From NCBI RefSeq assembly GCF_900142375.1, contig NZ_FRAR01000011.1, positions 1 to 64,000 of the forward strand: a stretch of DNA of 64,000 nt, read 5' to 3'. The stretch comes from Desulforamulus aeronauticus DSM 10349. GTDB lineage: Bacteria > Bacillota > Desulfotomaculia > Desulfotomaculales > Desulfotomaculaceae. The translations under genes and the position numbers were made by a program. This document shows positions 9,083 through 17,946 of this stretch, piece after piece (position 1 is the first letter of the stretch; each line of letters opens with the position of its first letter). The notes beneath the pieces are model-generated. The model saw only the letters and a list, made by a program, of their open reading frames with translations, was not told the DNA's origin and ran no database searches.

Positions 9083-9159
9083 GTGCCTGTGGCTCAATTG
9101 GATAGAGCACCTGACTACGGATCAGGAGGTTAGGGGTTCGAGTCCCTTCAGGCACGCCA
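9083..9159 (+). tRNA. tRNA-Arg (anticodon ACG), copy 2
   Basis: Identical to copy 1 except for one compensated acceptor base pair: GTGCCTG pairs with CAGGCAC instead of GTGCCCG with CGGGCAC. CCA is encoded. Confidence 0.95.
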
Positions 9160-9214
9160 CAAAAAAGTTGTTAGTTCTAAATAGAAAAATTTGGGGCTGA
9201 CAACTTCTTTATAT

Positions 9215-9291
9215 GCGCCCGTAGCTCAGGTGGATAGAGCAACGGTTTCCTAAACCGTGTGCCGGTGGTTCGAGTCCTCCCGGGCGCACCA
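9215..9291 (+). tRNA. tRNA-Arg (anticodon CCT)
   Basis: The acceptor GCGCCCG pairs with CGGGCGC, the anticodon loop TTCCTAA gives CCT (reads AGG), and CCA is encoded at the 3' end. Confidence 0.95.
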
Positions 9292-9301
9292 TTTGAAATC
9301 A

Positions 9302-9329
9302 AGCACTGCAAGGGATTGCAGTGCTTTTC
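9302..9329 (+). terminator. Terminator of tRNA-Arg cluster
   Basis: AGCACTGCA pairs with TGCAGTGCT around an AGGGAT loop, followed by TTTCT. Confidence 0.8.
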
Positions 9330-9386
9330 TGTGTGCTGGACCGATAAAGTTAGGAGTACCCTGTTTAAACCAAGTAGGCTGATGGC

Positions 9387-9427
9387 TAAAAAGTGGGTGT
9401 CGCATATTTCTTTGCGACACCCACTTT
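9387..9427 (-). terminator. Terminator of carB
   Basis: AAGTGGGTGTCGCA and TGCGACACCCACTT form a long perfect stem. On the minus strand it ends in TTTTT, so it terminates the carB transcript arriving from the right. Confidence 0.85.
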
Positions 9428-9443
9428 GCCTTTTCTGGCTTAG

Positions 9444-12400
9444 CTATGAATTTTTTATGGCCAGCTCCCGGTGATATTCTTGCAAAGCTTTCAACGGAGC
9501 CTGGTGGAAACTATTATCGATATAGGAAGCAATCCCCTTGGCACTGGCTATTGCGGCCGCTACGGTGGTAATATAGGGCACCTTATATTTAATAGCTGCC
9601 TTGCGGATATAGGAGTCATCATCTTGACCCCGTTTGCCAAAGGGGGTATTAATTACCAGATGAATTTCATGGTTGGTAATGCCATCCACTATATTAGGAC
9701 GACCTTGATGTATTTTATTAATCTCCTGGGAATCAACGCCATGTTCCTTTAGAAAACGATGAGTTCCTTCGGTGGCCTTAATTATGAAACCGAGTTGGGC
9801 AAAGATTCTAGCCGCTTCCAAGGCGGTAGCCTTATCTTGGTCTGTAACACTTATTAGAACAGTGCCAGAGGTGGGCAGGGGCAGTTGGGTTGCTTCCTGG
9901 GCTTTGTAGTATGCCAGACCAAAGGAATCGGCAATGCCTAATACTTCACCGGTTGAGCGCATTTCTGGCCCCAGCACCGGATCTACCTCTGGAAACATGT
10001 TAAAGGGGAAGACCGATTCTTTTACGCCAAAGTGAGTAATATTTATGGGGCTGAGGTTATTGACCGGGGAGGTGCCACCGGTTTCTCTGGCTAGCATTAT
10101 TTCCGTGGCCAGGCGGGCCATGGAAACATTACAAACCTTGGATACCAAAGGAACAGTACGGGAAGCCCGGGGGTTGGCTTCCAAAACGTAAACACGATCA
10201 TCGGCAATGGCATACTGCATATTCATCAACCCCACTACCTTTAGCTCTTGGGCAATCTTCTTAGTATATTCCTCAATGGTCTTAATATGTTTGGCCGGAA
10301 TACTGGTGGGAGGAATTACGCAGGCTGAATCCCCGGAGTGAATACCGGCCAATTCAATATGCTCCATGACCGTTGGGACAAAGGCATCGTTACCATCGGC
10401 GATGGCGTCTGCTTCGGCTTCAATGGCATCCTTAAGGAAGCGGTCGATTAAAATCGGCCTTTCCGGGGTAACCCCAATGGCCTTGGCCATAAACCGGCGC
10501 AGCATTTCCTCGTCGTGGACAACTTCCATACCACGGCCACCCAAAACATAGGAGGGACGCACCATCAAAGGATACCCAAGACGGTTGGCGATGGCTAGGG
10601 CATCCTCCAAAGTCACTGCCATAGCTGCCGCAGGCATGGGGATAGCCAGTTTTTCCATGATCTTACGGAACTGGTCGCGGTCTTCTGCCAGATCAATGGT
10701 TGCTGGTGAGGTGCCAAGGATTTTTACCCCGGCTTTGGCTAATTCACCGGCAATGTTCAAGGGTGTTTGGCCGCCAAACTGCACGATTACACCCAGTGGT
10801 TTTTCCTTTTCATAGATACTCAAAACATCTTCCGTCGTCAGGGGTTCAAAATACAGTTTATCCGAAGTGTCATAATCGGTGGAAACCGTTTCCGGGTTGC
10901 AGTTGACCATGACGGTTTCATAGCCTAAATCCCGTAAGGCAAAGGCGGCATGGACACAACAGTAGTCAAATTCAATTCCCTGGCCAATGCGGTTGGGGCC
11001 GCCACCCAAAATCATGACCTTTTGCCGATCGGTGTAGGTGGTTTGGTTGGGGGCGTTGTAAGTGGAATAATAATAGAAGGCATTTTCCACACCGCTTACC
11101 GGAACGGCTTCCCAGCCTTGCACAATACCTAAAGCAGTTCTGCGCTGACGGATTTCTGCCTCCGGTAGATGTAACAGCAGGGCTAAATAACGATCCGCAA
11201 AACCGTCCCTTTTCGCTTGAGCCAGCAGTTGGTCAGGAAGTTGTCCGTCTTTATACTGCAGGATTTCTTCCTCCAGCAGGACCAGTTCCTTCATTTGCTG
11301 GATAAACCAGGGTTTGATGCGGGTTAGCCTATAGAGGTGTTCAATATCGGCACCTTTGCGTAAGGCTTCATACATGATAAATTGCCGTTCGCTGGAGGGT
11401 TCGGACAGCAGGGCGAGCAATTCCTCCAAGGAACGCTGATTAAAATCCTGGGCGAAGCCCAAGCCGTAACGATTAATTTCCAGGGAGCGAATAGCCTTTT
11501 GAAAGGCCTCTTTATAGTTCTTACCGATGCTCATTACTTCACCAACAGCTCGCATCTGGGTGCCCAGCTTGTCTTCTGAACCGGGGAATTTTTCAAAGGC
11601 CCAGCGAGGGAATTTGATGACTACATAATCACCGGAGGGAGTGTATTTATCAAGGGTACCTTCCCGCCAATAAGGGAGTTCGTCCAGGGTTAGGCCCACC
11701 GCCAGCATGGCAGATATTAAAGCAATAGGGAAGCCGGTGGCCTTAGAAGCTAAGGCTGAGGAACGGGAGGTGCGTGGGTTAATTTCGATAATCACAACTC
11801 GGCCGGTTTTTGGATCGTGGGCAAACTGAACGTTGGTGCCGCCAATGACCTCGATGGCTTCTACAATGGCATAGGCATATTTTTGCAAACGTAGCTGCAG
11901 CTCCTGGCTAATGGTGAGCATCGGGGCGGAGCAAAAGGAATCGCCGGTGTGGACACCCATGGCATCAATATTCTCAATGAAGCAAATGGTGAGAAACTGG
12001 TTTTTGGCATCCCGCACAACTTCTACTTCTAATTCTTCCCAGCCCAGTACCGATTCCTCTACCAGAATTTGGCCCACCATACTGGCAGCAATGCCACGAT
12101 TGGCAATGGTTCTTAATTCTTCAACATTATAGACCAGGCCGCCACCGGTGCCGCCCATGGTATAGGCGGGGCGAATAACTACGGGATAGCCCAACTCTTG
12201 GGCAATTTTTTCAGCTTCCTCAACACTGTAGGCAGGCTTGCTAAGGGGCATTTCAATACCCAACGTAGCCATGGTCTCCTTAAAGGCAATGCGATCCTCG
12301 CCACGTTCAATGGCATCCACCTGTACCCCAATTACTTTAACCGAGTACTCTTCTAAAACACCGGCCTTATGCAGTTCGGAACACAGGTTAAGAGCCGATT

Positions 12401-12677
12401 GTCCGCCCAAATTTGGCAACAGGGCGTCTGGCCTCTCCTTGGCAATAATATCTGTCAAGCTTTTCACGTTTAGTGGTTCTATATAGGTTGCGTCGGCAGT
12501 TTCTGGGTCTGTCATAATGGTGGCCGGGTTTGAATTGACCAATACAACCTGGTAACCCAATTGACGTAAAGCCTTGCAGGCCTGGGTTCCAGAATAGTCA
12601 AATTCACAGGCTTGTCCGATCACAATCGGACCGGAACCGATAATCAGTATCTTATGAATGTCATTTCTTCTTGGCAT
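9444..12677 (-). CDS. carB: Carbamoyl-phosphate synthase large subunit
   Basis: Makes carbamoyl phosphate for arginine and pyrimidine synthesis, normally with the glutaminase subunit CarA. The 1077-residue length is typical. It has two homologous ATP-grasp halves, each opening with an IGSGPIVIGQACEFDYSG-like motif (the second is LGGGPNRIGQGIEFDYCC near 560), an oligomerisation segment between them and a C-terminal MGS-like allosteric domain (about 935-1060). GGGAGGG precedes the ATG on the minus strand. No carA or other pyr/arg gene adjoins it, which is unusual for a carB; the partner must be encoded elsewhere. Confidence 0.97.
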   Translation of the reverse strand: MPRRNDIHKILIIGSGPIVIGQACEFDYSGTQACKALRQLGYQVVLVNSNPATIMTDPETADATYIEPLNVKSLTDIIAKERPDALLPNLGGQSALNLCSELHKAGVLEEYSVKVIGVQVDAIERGEDRIAFKETMATLGIEMPLSKPAYSVEEAEKIAQELGYPVVIRPAYTMGGTGGGLVYNVEELRTIANRGIAASMVGQILVEESVLGWEELEVEVVRDAKNQFLTICFIENIDAMGVHTGDSFCSAPMLTISQELQLRLQKYAYAIVEAIEVIGGTNVQFAHDPKTGRVVIIEINPRTSRSSALASKATGFPIALISAMLAVGLTLDELPYWREGTLDKYTPSGDYVVIKFPRWAFEKFPGSEDKLGTQMRAVGEVMSIGKNYKEAFQKAIRSLEINRYGLGFAQDFNQRSLEELLALLSEPSSERQFIMYEALRKGADIEHLYRLTRIKPWFIQQMKELVLLEEEILQYKDGQLPDQLLAQAKRDGFADRYLALLLHLPEAEIRQRRTALGIVQGWEAVPVSGVENAFYYYSTYNAPNQTTYTDRQKVMILGGGPNRIGQGIEFDYCCVHAAFALRDLGYETVMVNCNPETVSTDYDTSDKLYFEPLTTEDVLSIYEKEKPLGVIVQFGGQTPLNIAGELAKAGVKILGTSPATIDLAEDRDQFRKIMEKLAIPMPAAAMAVTLEDALAIANRLGYPLMVRPSYVLGGRGMEVVHDEEMLRRFMAKAIGVTPERPILIDRFLKDAIEAEADAIADGNDAFVPTVMEHIELAGIHSGDSACVIPPTSIPAKHIKTIEEYTKKIAQELKVVGLMNMQYAIADDRVYVLEANPRASRTVPLVSKVCNVSMARLATEIMLARETGGTSPVNNLSPINITHFGVKESVFPFNMFPEVDPVLGPEMRSTGEVLGIADSFGLAYYKAQEATQLPLPTSGTVLISVTDQDKATALEAARIFAQLGFIIKATEGTHRFLKEHGVDSQEINKIHQGRPNIVDGITNHEIHLVINTPFGKRGQDDDSYIRKAAIKYKVPYITTVAAAIASAKGIASYIDNSFHQAPLKALQEYHRELAIKNS

Positions 12678-12825
12678 ACGTTCCCTCCCGCTTAGTTTAG
12701 AGAAGATATTATTCTTGCGTGATGATGGTTTCTAGATGAATTATACCAAAAAAAAGTAAAGATATAAGTTGTTATGCAAAAGTATACATGAGACATCCTG
12801 GCAATGTTAAACTATGCAACAGTTG

Positions 12826-12854
12826 TTGAGAATTAATCTGACTTGTGTTATAAT
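12826..12854 (+). promoter_or_regulatory. Promoter of tadA
   Basis: TTGAGA (12826-12831), a 17-base spacer and TATAAT (12849-12854). Transcription would begin near 12861, giving a short leader. Confidence 0.75.
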
Positions 12855-12894
12855 AACCTTTGCTTATGGCTGGTGCATTATATCGTAAGGGGTT

Positions 12895-13353
12895 ATGCCA
12901 TTGTCCCATGCTTCTTACATGCGGGAAGCGTTGATCGAAGCCCGTAAGGCTTATGAAAAAGGGGAAGTACCCATTGGCTGTGTGGTGGTGGTGGAGGGCC
13001 AAATTCTTGGCCGTGGCCACGATCTTAGGGAAAGCCTCTGCGATGCTTCCGCTCATGCCGAGATATTGGCTCTGCGCGAAGCAGCTAAGAACCTCGGTGA
13101 CTGGCGGCTAAACCAGGCCACCCTCTATGTGACAGTGGAACCCTGTGCCATGTGTGCCGGGGCAATTGTTCAGTTTCGGGTAAATAGGTTAGTCTATGGT
13201 GCACCTAACGCCAAATCCGGTTCCATCGATACCATTTTGGATATTGTTCACCAGTCTAGGTTTAACCATCGGGTAGAAGTAATCGCTGGTATCCTGGAGG
13301 ATGAGTGTAAAGAGATTATCCGGCAGTTTTTTAAAGAATTACGAAATAAATAA
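12895..13353 (+). CDS. tadA: tRNA-specific adenosine deaminase
   Basis: Converts A34 to inosine in the wobble position of tRNA-Arg(ACG). The zinc-dependent deaminase motifs are HAEILALREA (zinc His and proton-shuttle Glu) and PCAMCAGAIV (two zinc Cys), and the length (152) fits the family. The AAGGGG site at 12887-12892 is only 2 bases from the ATG at 12895 but 8 bases from a TTG at 12901, so the TTG may be the true start; the difference is two residues. The stop lies 3 bases before tRNA-Ser(CGA), so the two are probably co-transcribed. Confidence 0.93.
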   Translation: MPLSHASYMREALIEARKAYEKGEVPIGCVVVVEGQILGRGHDLRESLCDASAHAEILALREAAKNLGDWRLNQATLYVTVEPCAMCAGAIVQFRVNRLVYGAPNAKSGSIDTILDIVHQSRFNHRVEVIAGILEDECKEIIRQFFKELRNK

Positions 13354-13356
13354 TAA

Positions 13357-13450
13357 GGAGAGTTGGCCGAGCTGGTCGAAGGCGCTCGACTCGAAATCGA
13401 GTAGACTGTGATGAGCGGTCTCTAGGGTTCGAATCCCTAACTCTCCGCCA
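13357..13450 (+). tRNA. tRNA-Ser (anticodon CGA)
   Basis: The acceptor GGAGAGT pairs with ACTCTCC followed by GCCA. The anticodon loop CTCGAAA gives CGA, and the long variable arm is present. Confidence 0.95.
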
Positions 13451-13453
13451 AAT

Positions 13454-13508
13454 AAAACCAGTAAAATCAATGCCTGACAAGTAAGGGCATTGATTTTACT
13501 GGTTTTTT
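13454..13508 (+). terminator. Terminator of tadA/tRNA-Ser
   Basis: A roughly 20-base-pair stem (AAACCAGTAAAATCAATGCC with its complement) runs into TTTTTT. It marks the right end of the conserved core before the accessory region. Confidence 0.92.
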
Positions 13509-13605
13509 CGAGGGATTTTTTTAAATATAATCGAGCCCCTCAACTTTCAAAAAATCGAGTACCTTGCAAATGCCTTCAAAAGAAAATTTTTTGGAGGTGT
13601 CGAGA

Positions 13606-13737
13606 TTGGGAACGGTTAGGTTTATGAAGACCAAAGAAAAGGAAATAACTTATCAAAAAATTTATAATGATTTTCATCGTAACAATGAAGTGAAGGTTTG
13701 TCTGTTCATACAATCAAATTCTATGAACAAAACCTAG
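13606..13737 (+). CDS. Possible 43-residue small protein
   Basis: A TTG start at 13606 follows GGAGGTGTCGAGA with good spacing and opens a frame of 43 codons ending TAG. The product is polar and basic, with MKTKEKEITYQKIYNDF near the N-terminus, and I do not recognise it. It could instead be the remnant of a larger gene. The rest of the 13509-13945 interval shows nothing else beyond AT-rich sequence. Confidence 0.35.
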   Translation: MGTVRFMKTKEKEITYQKIYNDFHRNNEVKVCLFIQSNSMNKT

Positions 13738-13945
13738 TCCACCCTAAATGGAGGGGAAGTTGGGAGAGGTAAAGGGACTTGCTAAAACAAAAGTAAAAGA
13801 ATGTTGTAGCATTCTTTTCCTGATAATGAAAATATCCCTGAGAGATTTCTAACTTTTAGTTATGTTATGATTAATTATCACAGAGGAGATTTTAAGTTGA
13901 TTTTAAATCGGCTTAAAATTACTTATTGAAAGAAGGGCCACAATT

Positions 13946-14644
13946 ATGAAAAAGAAATTAATGTTTACTGGGTTAGGGATACTGTTAATTTTTCTTCTAT
14001 TACTTGGCACATATAAATTAATGAATTCTAGAACCTACCAATTATTTGGAGGTTTAACTTCACAGGTGAACATAAATCAAAAGGTGGTTGCTTTAACTTT
14101 TGATGATGGTCCAACTAAGAATGTTAATCAACTTATATCACTATTAGGTAAATACAATGCGAAGGCTACCTTTTTTTTAATTGGTGAAGAAATAGAGAAG
14201 TACCCAGATGGAGCAAAAAAAATTATAGAAGCAGGACATCAAATTGGAAATCACACTTATTCCCATAATAGAATGGTTTTCAAAACACCTTCCTATATTA
14301 AAGAAGAAATTGAAAAAACAGACCAATTAATTCGAAAGGCAGGATATCAAGGAGAAATTGATTTTCGCCCACCAAACGGAAAAAAACTTGTAGGTTTGCC
14401 ATATTACCTAAAAAAACATAATAGAGATACTATAACTTGGAATATTGAACCAGATAGTTATTTTACTACTATATCTGAAAAAGTGAGTTATGTTAAAAAT
14501 AACATTAAGCCAGGTTCAATTATTTTAATGCACCCAATGTATGATGACACTGGTCAAGAACTTCAGGCAATCGAAGAAGTTTTACAAACACTATCAAACG
14601 AAGGATATAAGTTTGTAACTGTTAATGAACTTCAAGATTTATAA
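13946..14644 (+). CDS. Polysaccharide deacetylase (NodB domain), membrane anchored
   Basis: A 232-residue protein with an N-terminal hydrophobic anchor (about 5-25) and a NodB deacetylase domain. Motif 1 TFDDGPT supplies the catalytic base and metal Asp, motif 2 is HTYSHNRM (both metal His), motif 3 is DFRPPNG, and a late LMHP carries the catalytic His. Relatives remove acetyl groups from peptidoglycan or other glycans outside the cell. The reading frame is distinctly AT-rich compared with serA or carB, so recent acquisition is possible. GAAAGAAGG precedes the ATG. It is a single gene. Confidence 0.85.
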   Translation: MKKKLMFTGLGILLIFLLLLGTYKLMNSRTYQLFGGLTSQVNINQKVVALTFDDGPTKNVNQLISLLGKYNAKATFFLIGEEIEKYPDGAKKIIEAGHQIGNHTYSHNRMVFKTPSYIKEEIEKTDQLIRKAGYQGEIDFRPPNGKKLVGLPYYLKKHNRDTITWNIEPDSYFTTISEKVSYVKNNIKPGSIILMHPMYDDTGQELQAIEEVLQTLSNEGYKFVTVNELQDL

Positions 14645-14808
14645 AAAAACGATTATAATAAAACCCGCCATTTTTCATAGGCGAGTGGTTAAGGTTTGGG
14701 GTATAGGTGGGCAAATAACACACAGACTAAAATTTTATATGCTGTGTATTAGTTAAATATTATGTAGCAAGAATAAAGTAAGGGAAATATTAGAGAGAGG
14801 CTTATAGT

Positions 14809-15702
14809 ATGATAACAGAATTAAAAGTGAAAAAGGTGAAATTGGAGAATGGTGAGTTGCTGGCATATAGAGAGACTGGAGAAGGAAATAAAAATATTCT
14901 TCTAGTACATGGCAATATGTGTTCAGGTGTTCACTTTTTACCACTTATAAAAAGGTTTTCACCGAATTTTAAAGTATACATAATTGATTTGAGAGGTTTT
15001 GGCGATAGTACCTATATTAATAGGGTAGACAATATAAAAGATATTTCAGATGACTTGTATACGTTTATAAATAAACTAGAAATAACGAATTTTACATTGG
15101 TAGGCTGGTCTGCAGGTGGAAGTGTGTGCTTACAGTTTAGTGCCAATTACCCAGATATTGTAGAAAAAATCGTATTAATCGATTCTGTAGGTTACATGGG
15201 ATGCCCTTTATTTAAAAAAGATGAACAAGGAAACGTGTTAATAGGTCAAATTTATAAAGACAGATTGGAAATGGCTAAAGATCCGGAAGTTGCTCCTTGT
15301 CTTAAAGCAATTGAGAATAATAATTTTAATGATATGAGTACATTATGGGACATGGCGATTTATACAAATCATAAGCCTTTACCGGAAGATAATAAACTGT
15401 TTATAAACGCAACCTTAAAACAGAGAAATTTAGTAGATATTTATTGGGCTTTATCTGTATTTAATCTTTCAAATAAACATAATGGTTATACGGAAGGTAA
15501 TAATCTAATAAATAAAATAAAAGTTCCCGTATTGAGTTTTTGGGGCGAGAAGGACATGATTGTATCAGGAGAAACAGTGCGAGAAACTGTAAAAGTTTTA
15601 GGAGATAAAGCAGAGTTGGTTATATTAAAAGATAGTGGGCACTCTCCTTTAGTAGACTGCCCTGATATACTGATGCAAAAAATGATTGATTTTATCATAT
15701 AG
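14809..15702 (+). CDS. Alpha/beta-fold hydrolase
   Basis: A 297-residue single-domain hydrolase. It shows LLVHGNMCSG (oxyanion region), the nucleophile elbow GWSAGGS with Ser, an Asp in FWGEKDMIV and the catalytic His in LKDSGHSPLVDCPD, so the Ser-Asp-His triad is complete. The substrate cannot be read from the sequence. The ATG at 14809 has an upstream GAGAGAGG. It is AT-rich like the preceding deacetylase but lies more than 150 bases away, so it is probably a separate transcript. Confidence 0.8.
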   Translation: MITELKVKKVKLENGELLAYRETGEGNKNILLVHGNMCSGVHFLPLIKRFSPNFKVYIIDLRGFGDSTYINRVDNIKDISDDLYTFINKLEITNFTLVGWSAGGSVCLQFSANYPDIVEKIVLIDSVGYMGCPLFKKDEQGNVLIGQIYKDRLEMAKDPEVAPCLKAIENNNFNDMSTLWDMAIYTNHKPLPEDNKLFINATLKQRNLVDIYWALSVFNLSNKHNGYTEGNNLINKIKVPVLSFWGEKDMIVSGETVRETVKVLGDKAELVILKDSGHSPLVDCPDILMQKMIDFII

Positions 15703-15752
15703 ATATTGTCAATTAATATAAGTCTACGATGCAGAAAGTATTTTTCGCATAA

Positions 15753-15884
15753 TATGGGGAGCGAACCTCTCATCACGCCTGCTTTGACAGCCATTATAAG
15801 GACAAAACTGCTGCGCCGATGGTGGAAATGCTTGCGGCGTATTTAGAAGAACGGCTAGGGCGGTATTTGGTAATTCTGAAATAG
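15753..15884 (+). pseudogene. Remnant: C-terminal end of an unknown coding sequence
   Basis: From a TAA at 15750 to a TAG at 15882, one frame reads like real protein (FDSHYKDKTAAPMVEMLAAY then a short tail) but has no start codon with a ribosome binding site. It is more GC-rich than its surroundings. It looks like the surviving tail of a lost gene and is followed by an intact terminator. The family is not recognised. Confidence 0.4.
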
Positions 15885-15900
15885 CTTTTGATAAATAGAA

Positions 15901-15946
15901 GGACATGGTACTAGCCATAGGTTTATTGGCTGGTGCCATGTCTTTT
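15901..15946 (+). terminator. Terminator following the remnant
   Basis: GACATGGTACTAGCCA pairs with TGGCTGGTGCCATGTC (two GU pairs) and is followed by TTTT. Its survival beside a decayed frame supports a former gene here. From 15947 to 16199 only a short hairpin (CTCGG/CCGAG near 16058-16082) is visible. Confidence 0.75.
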
Positions 15947-16199
15947 ATTGCGTAGCGTGCCCCTCGGTACGGCGACACAGAGGATTGATAAGATATGGCT
16001 AAAGAGAATTAGCTGTATGTTACTATTGTTTAAATTAATGATATAATGGATAAAATTTCTCGGCAAGATGGTATTACCGAGGTGGCAGGACCTAGCCCAA
16101 ATTATTGATTTTGTATGATAAACTGTTCTCATTTCAACAATCTCGGGTAATCCATCCCAGTACAATAGTTCTATCTATAGTAGAAAGTGGTGGCTGCTA

Positions 16200-17384
16200 A
16201 TGAGAAGAGTTTGTAGCATATTGTTGGTTACACTTTTTGTCATGATTTTCCCCATGGGTCAAACGGCTCTGGCTATGATGCCCAATGAATCTGAACAATC
16301 TCTGTCTGAAAAAAGCCCCTATGCTTATGTGGTGGAAAATAAATCTGATGAATCCGCAAGGGTTAAGTTTATTGGTAACCGTATGTATCACGATGAACAA
16401 TATATTGGCTTTGGGGTTAACGGGAAGCCGATGCTGTCATTACAATTTTTTGTTAACAAATTTGGCTTTACACTAAACTTCAATCCCCAAGAAGGACAAT
16501 ATATTGTTAGTAAAGAGAGGTATAGTTTCAAAATCAAGCCCGGGAGTAGCTTTGTTGAACTATATTGGGACAATGAGAAAGTGAAAGAGATCGAATTAAC
16601 TGCCAAACCGATGCTGCAAAACAAGATTTTATATGTCTACTCCATAGATATAAGGGACCTTTTGGGGCTGATATCTTTCTGGGACAACTCGGCCCGCACC
16701 TGGGATGTCACTTATAGAGAGTATGTGTGCAGGGAAATCGGTTTTCCGACATATATTGATGGCGATGTAATCCAGCTAAAAGGGATTTTATATGATCCCG
16801 GTAATTTGGAAACACCCAGGTTAGAACTAACTGGTTCGACCGCGCCGATTGTTTCGATGGTCAGTTCACTTAGCCTGGTAGAGCCTGGAGCAGGGAAAAA
16901 CCATAAATATGAAATGGATACCACTCTGAAATTAAAAGGGGAAAGTAGCCTTTTAAATTTCTCCTTATACCTTGGGCATAGAATAATTTTTTATCAGTCA
17001 GTTGAAATGCGGTTAAATTTTGCAGCAAAGGAGCTGTGCATAGAGCACCCCTTCCAACTAATTCATCCACAGAAGGGTTATAATCAGACCAATCAAGCCA
17101 AGTTTTTATTAGCCGGTTCGATTAATGATGTTAATGCTTATTATCCCCCGGAAATAGTCTTATTTGTTGAGAAAAATGATGATAAGGCAGCGTTAGTGCA
17201 GGAAAAAGTACCGATAATTGATGGCAGATTCGCTTATGAAATTAATTTACCTTCTGGAGAAGGTTTATATAAAGTGACAATCAATTCAATTATGGCAGGA
17301 TCTCGAGGTCCCGCATATTTTGAAATTGGTAATTTCTATGTGAATTATGAGGAAAATATAATTTCCGAACAAGAAAGGGAGTAG
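16200..17384 (+). CDS. Secreted protein with copper-amine-oxidase-like stalk domain
   Basis: A 394-residue protein with a clear signal peptide (MRRVCSILLVTLFVMIFPMG, likely cleaved after ALA near 25). Residues about 60-180 look like the degenerate 'copper amine oxidase N-terminal' stalk found in many clostridial secreted proteins (VNGKPMLSLQFFVNKFGFTL and ILYVYSIDIRDLLGL). The C-terminal half is beta-rich with no recognised domain. It is probably a cell-surface protein of unknown function. The ATG follows GTGGTGG. The stop is 10 bases before the TfoX-like gene. Confidence 0.6.
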   Translation: MRRVCSILLVTLFVMIFPMGQTALAMMPNESEQSLSEKSPYAYVVENKSDESARVKFIGNRMYHDEQYIGFGVNGKPMLSLQFFVNKFGFTLNFNPQEGQYIVSKERYSFKIKPGSSFVELYWDNEKVKEIELTAKPMLQNKILYVYSIDIRDLLGLISFWDNSARTWDVTYREYVCREIGFPTYIDGDVIQLKGILYDPGNLETPRLELTGSTAPIVSMVSSLSLVEPGAGKNHKYEMDTTLKLKGESSLLNFSLYLGHRIIFYQSVEMRLNFAAKELCIEHPFQLIHPQKGYNQTNQAKFLLAGSINDVNAYYPPEIVLFVEKNDDKAALVQEKVPIIDGRFAYEINLPSGEGLYKVTINSIMAGSRGPAYFEIGNFYVNYEENIISEQERE

Positions 17385-17394
17385 TGAGCGATTT

Positions 17395-17946
17395 ATGGCA
17401 ACGTCAGTTGATTTTGTAGAGTTCGTCTGCGGCCAGGTCAGTGGCACAGGTGCAGTGCGCTATAAGAAGATGTTCGGCGAGTATATGGTGTATATTGATG
17501 ATAAGCCGCTTCTCCTGGTCTGCGATAACACTGTATTTGTAAAAATTCTGCCCTGTCTTGATGAACTTATGGCTAATGCGGATAGAGGCTATCCCTACAA
17601 CGGTGCTAAGGAGCATTATGCCTTGGATATTGAAGACCGCGACTTGACCACAGCGGTTATTGAGGCACTTTTGCCTGTGATCCCTATACCAAAACCCAAA
17701 AAGAAAAAGGCTGATAAGTCGGTGCAAGTGGGCGATCTAGCCGCTCTGAAAAAATGGGATAGAATCAACAAACAAGACCAGAAGCTGCTTCTGTCAAATG
17801 TATTTTGCCGGACTTGCGGCGTAACAACCATTGTCAACTACTCTATAAACGATGATAAATTTGGTATTGTTCTCTGTGGTGAGTGTAAGCAATGCGGTAC
17901 AAAAGTGGCAAGGGTAATTGAAAATGAGTGGTTTGGGGGGAAATAA
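17395..17946 (+). CDS. TfoX N-terminal domain protein with C-terminal zinc ribbon
   Basis: The N-terminal half (about 8-95) matches the TfoX/Sxy N-terminal domain, with VRYKKMFGEYMVYIDDKPLL and the YPYNGAKEHYALD segment. A Pro/Lys linker (PKPKKKKADK) leads to a C-terminal region with two cysteine pairs (CRTC near 138 and CGECKQC near 162), probably a zinc ribbon. TfoX domains are linked to competence regulation in proteobacteria, but standalone copies like this have no known role. It starts 10 bases after the preceding gene and may be in the same operon. Confidence 0.75.
   Translation: MATSVDFVEFVCGQVSGTGAVRYKKMFGEYMVYIDDKPLLLVCDNTVFVKILPCLDELMANADRGYPYNGAKEHYALDIEDRDLTTAVIEALLPVIPIPKPKKKKADKSVQVGDLAALKKWDRINKQDQKLLLSNVFCRTCGVTTIVNYSINDDKFGIVLCGECKQCGTKVARVIENEWFGGK

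Noticed and set aside
9471-12486. Many plus-strand open frames inside carB
   Set aside because: They are shadows of the carB coding strand: no ribosome sites, low-complexity Ser/Met-rich products, and carB is unbroken on the other strand.
13357-13450. tRNA-Ser(CGA) as an attachment site of an integrated island
   Set aside because: No second copy of its 3' end other than the naturally similar tRNA-Ser genes, and no integrase gene next to it; only the position is suggestive.
16050-16105. Cyclic-di-GMP riboswitch before the secreted stalk-domain gene
   Set aside because: A CTCGG/CCGAG hairpin with AGGTGGCAGGACC is present, but the conserved tetraloop-receptor and ligand-binding bases of the class are not recognisable.
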